DNA from: JBBDYH01 sp040901795 | Lineage (GTDB): Bacteria > Planctomycetota > Planctomycetia > Pirellulales > JALHPA01 | Length of the DNA: 48,659 nucleotides | Assembly: GCA_040901795.1 (NCBI GenBank) | Contig: JBBDYH010000016.1 | Coordinates: forward strand, 1-48,659 | Reading direction: 5' to 3' | In this document: piece by piece, positions 48,301-48,659 of the stretch | Layout of the letters: every line of letters begins with the position of its first letter | Numbering within the stretch: the stretch's first letter is position 1 | Notes under the pieces: model-generated | The model's database searches: none | What the model was told of the DNA's origin: nothing | The model's input: the letters and a program-made list of their open reading frames with translations, nothing else | Translations under genes and position numbers: made by a program

Positions 48301-48608
48301 GCCGCCCCGAAACGGGCCGCGAAGCCATCGCCGCCGAGACCGAAGCGATCGAGCTGTTGCTGAAATCCAAGAAAATTAATCCTAAAGGCGGCGGGGGCGG
48401 CGGCTCGACGCCGGGTGGAGGCAGTCGCGGAGAGACGAGCGACACGGCCCTGGCGCTCGTCGGCTCCGGCCTGAACGAGAAGGAAGTCCGCGAAGATCAA
48501 GGCGTCACGCAAACCACCGGCGAATCGGGGAGCTCCCTCCCTGAGGAGTTCCGCGCCGGCCTCGATGAATACTTCAACCGCCTGGAGCGCGGCCCCGCAT
48601 CCCCGTAG
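45333..48608 (+). CDS. Large membrane protein, DUF4175-like
   Basis: A 1091-residue protein. Two N-terminal transmembrane helices (about 36-55 and 68-84) and a third (about 165-185) are followed by a large extracytoplasmic region. That region has beta-rich segments (to about 500), long coiled-coil helices (about 510-620 and 720-1000), a Pro/Ser/Lys-rich linker (about 620-720), and a Gly-rich tail (GGGGGGSTPGGGSRGE). This layout matches the DUF4175-type proteins that end MoxR/BatA clusters. AAGGAGG lies 8 bases before the ATG. The TAG stop is contained in the first bases of a GTAGGGTGGG repeat. Function unknown; probably a scaffold of the envelope complex. Confidence 0.82.
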   Translation: MSVAQSSTGLQLPSALQTQLHDFRRRVWTIKSIEACCGALFGVLVSYLVLFGLDRVIDTPTWARVTIFLVAVLGCAFVPLYLHRWIWRHRRLEQLARLLSRRFPSLGDQMLGIIELVRSESEQARSRALCEAAIHQVAQTAATRDFRDAVPRPRHRLWAWLVAVPAVVALVILALFPAAAANAWARFLAPWQPIPRYTFTSLETLPERLVIPHGEPFTLPVRLLEDSRRQPAQGTGRLGSQTALTAELKDGRYEFALPPQIDESWLALHIGDARQTSRIVPMLRPELSAVNAEIRLPEYLERKELLSKDVRGGALSVVNGSQATFEATANRKLASAQIDGRPTKVAAANLASRPTRIDASRKLVLEWQDEFGLKGLEPFTVSITAREDEAPTLACDGLPRQKVVLDSETLNFTVRAQDDFGVKRVGIEWQGADSAALDSAAVEKPAKGEQLLAAGGSDKEALELAATFCAQTLKIEPQPLQVRIFAEDYLPGRERVYSAPYLLYVLTAEQHSIWLTEQLSKWHRQSLEVRDRELQLHHTNLQMRLLSGEELDQPDVRRRIEAQSASERANGRRLSSLVLGGEELVRQAMRNPEFGVGHLEKWAEMLQILKDISGNRMPNVADLLKQSSQAPTAVAGAPTKSGPIAGQVRNNAAAKSAKPADSEPKPPVPQVVDSESSQQPPPKDGGEPQEPKKSNSSSRLTLPVTTIADSSAKPSPPCPAGEKLDQAIVAQQDLLAEFEKVADELNKVLANLEGSTLVKRLKAASRKQYVIAGKIADQLTAAFGQPGNVTSKEHLAFRELAEAETKSSQDLSMIMDDMQGYFERRRFERFKTVLDEMRQEDVVGSLRQLSDDVRVETGLSMAQAEFWSDTFDRWADNLVDPACSGQCPGGKSKSSLPPSVVLEAMQILEAEVNLREETRVAEQARPALANEEYGQRAGDLRSTQETISERVAKLIVRIRDLPDGEAEFGKEIALLSQVELVMDEAADILGRPETGREAIAAETEAIELLLKSKKINPKGGGGGGSTPGGGSRGETSDTALALVGSGLNEKEVREDQGVTQTTGESGSSLPEEFRAGLDEYFNRLERGPASP

Positions 48609-48623
48609 GGTGGGCTGTGCCCA
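48605..48623. repeat. GTAGGGTGGG repeat end at the last stop codon
   Basis: GTAGGGTGGG (48605-48614) matches the terminus of the foldback element at 39780. It continues into a TGGGC/GCCCA hairpin (48611-48623). Its TAG is the stop of the preceding gene. The window ends 36 bases later, so the full element cannot be seen. Confidence 0.55.
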
Positions 48624-48659
48624 ATGGCACTAAGTTTGTTTTACGCTGCTTTCTTTAAC

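Overview
The window is GC-rich bacterial chromosome, most likely from a planctomycete of the Pirellulales type. The indications are a DUF1598 protein, a secreted protein with a LEPR-XLL-like N-terminus plus SdrD-type and cadherin-like domains, a large MoxR/DUF58/BatA-type cluster, small loosely connected operons, and gaps packed with short repeats. No rRNA, tRNA, CRISPR array, transposase or prophage was recognised. The genus cannot be named from sequence alone.

Layout. 0.1-2.6 kb: an M3 oligoendopeptidase (-) and a [2Fe-2S] ferredoxin (+). 2.7-6.8 kb: a tightly coupled minus-strand run of TIM barrel, UbiA-type prenyltransferase, second TIM barrel and alkaline-phosphatase-superfamily enzyme, resembling part of the ebo metabolite-traffic cluster. 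6.8-8.8 kb: an orphan ribbon-helix-helix antitoxin, an Mrr-type restriction enzyme and two small unknown genes, one frameshifted. 9.0-12.6 kb: an ABC-2 exporter (two permeases and an ATPase) interrupted by two small unknown genes. 12.7-16.4 kb: ispF, cysS, ruvC, ruvA. 16.4-19.0 kb: two paralogous zinc-ribbon membrane proteins and a stand-alone secretin-type Pil_N domain protein. 19.0-23.6 kb: a short-gene/XRE regulator pair (-), ruvB, a toxin-antitoxin pair whose toxin is frameshifted, a secreted beta-propeller protein and a PilZ-like protein. 23.6-33.5 kb: an ECF sigma factor, then a signalling operon of a giant HAMP-array hybrid kinase, CheR and a response-regulator phosphatase, with a divergent CheY-like protein. 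33.6-38.2 kb: DUF1598 and a matrixin-type metalloprotease. 38.7-48.6 kb: MoxR, DUF58, a BatA-like protein, a VWA/glutamine-amidotransferase-like membrane protein and a large DUF4175-like membrane protein.

The most striking non-coding feature is a set of short tandem repeats with a seven-base period. Several unrelated sequence families are present (GGGGAAT, GGGTTCA, GTCAGTT, GCTGTCA, GATGAAC and others). They fill almost every intergenic gap between 0 and 15.8 kb and then disappear. Many occur as opposed arms able to fold into long hairpins, and some supply start codons, stop codons or terminal codons of genes. Further right they are replaced by other foldback repeat families.

The best candidates for an under-described system are the ebo-like variant with two TIM barrels, the nine-unit HAMP-array kinase with its CheR/phosphatase partners, and the zinc-ribbon pair with its Pil_N neighbour. 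Two genes (8153-8583 and 21162-21474) each look broken by one base next to a short homopolymer. That may be decay or a consensus error in the source sequence.
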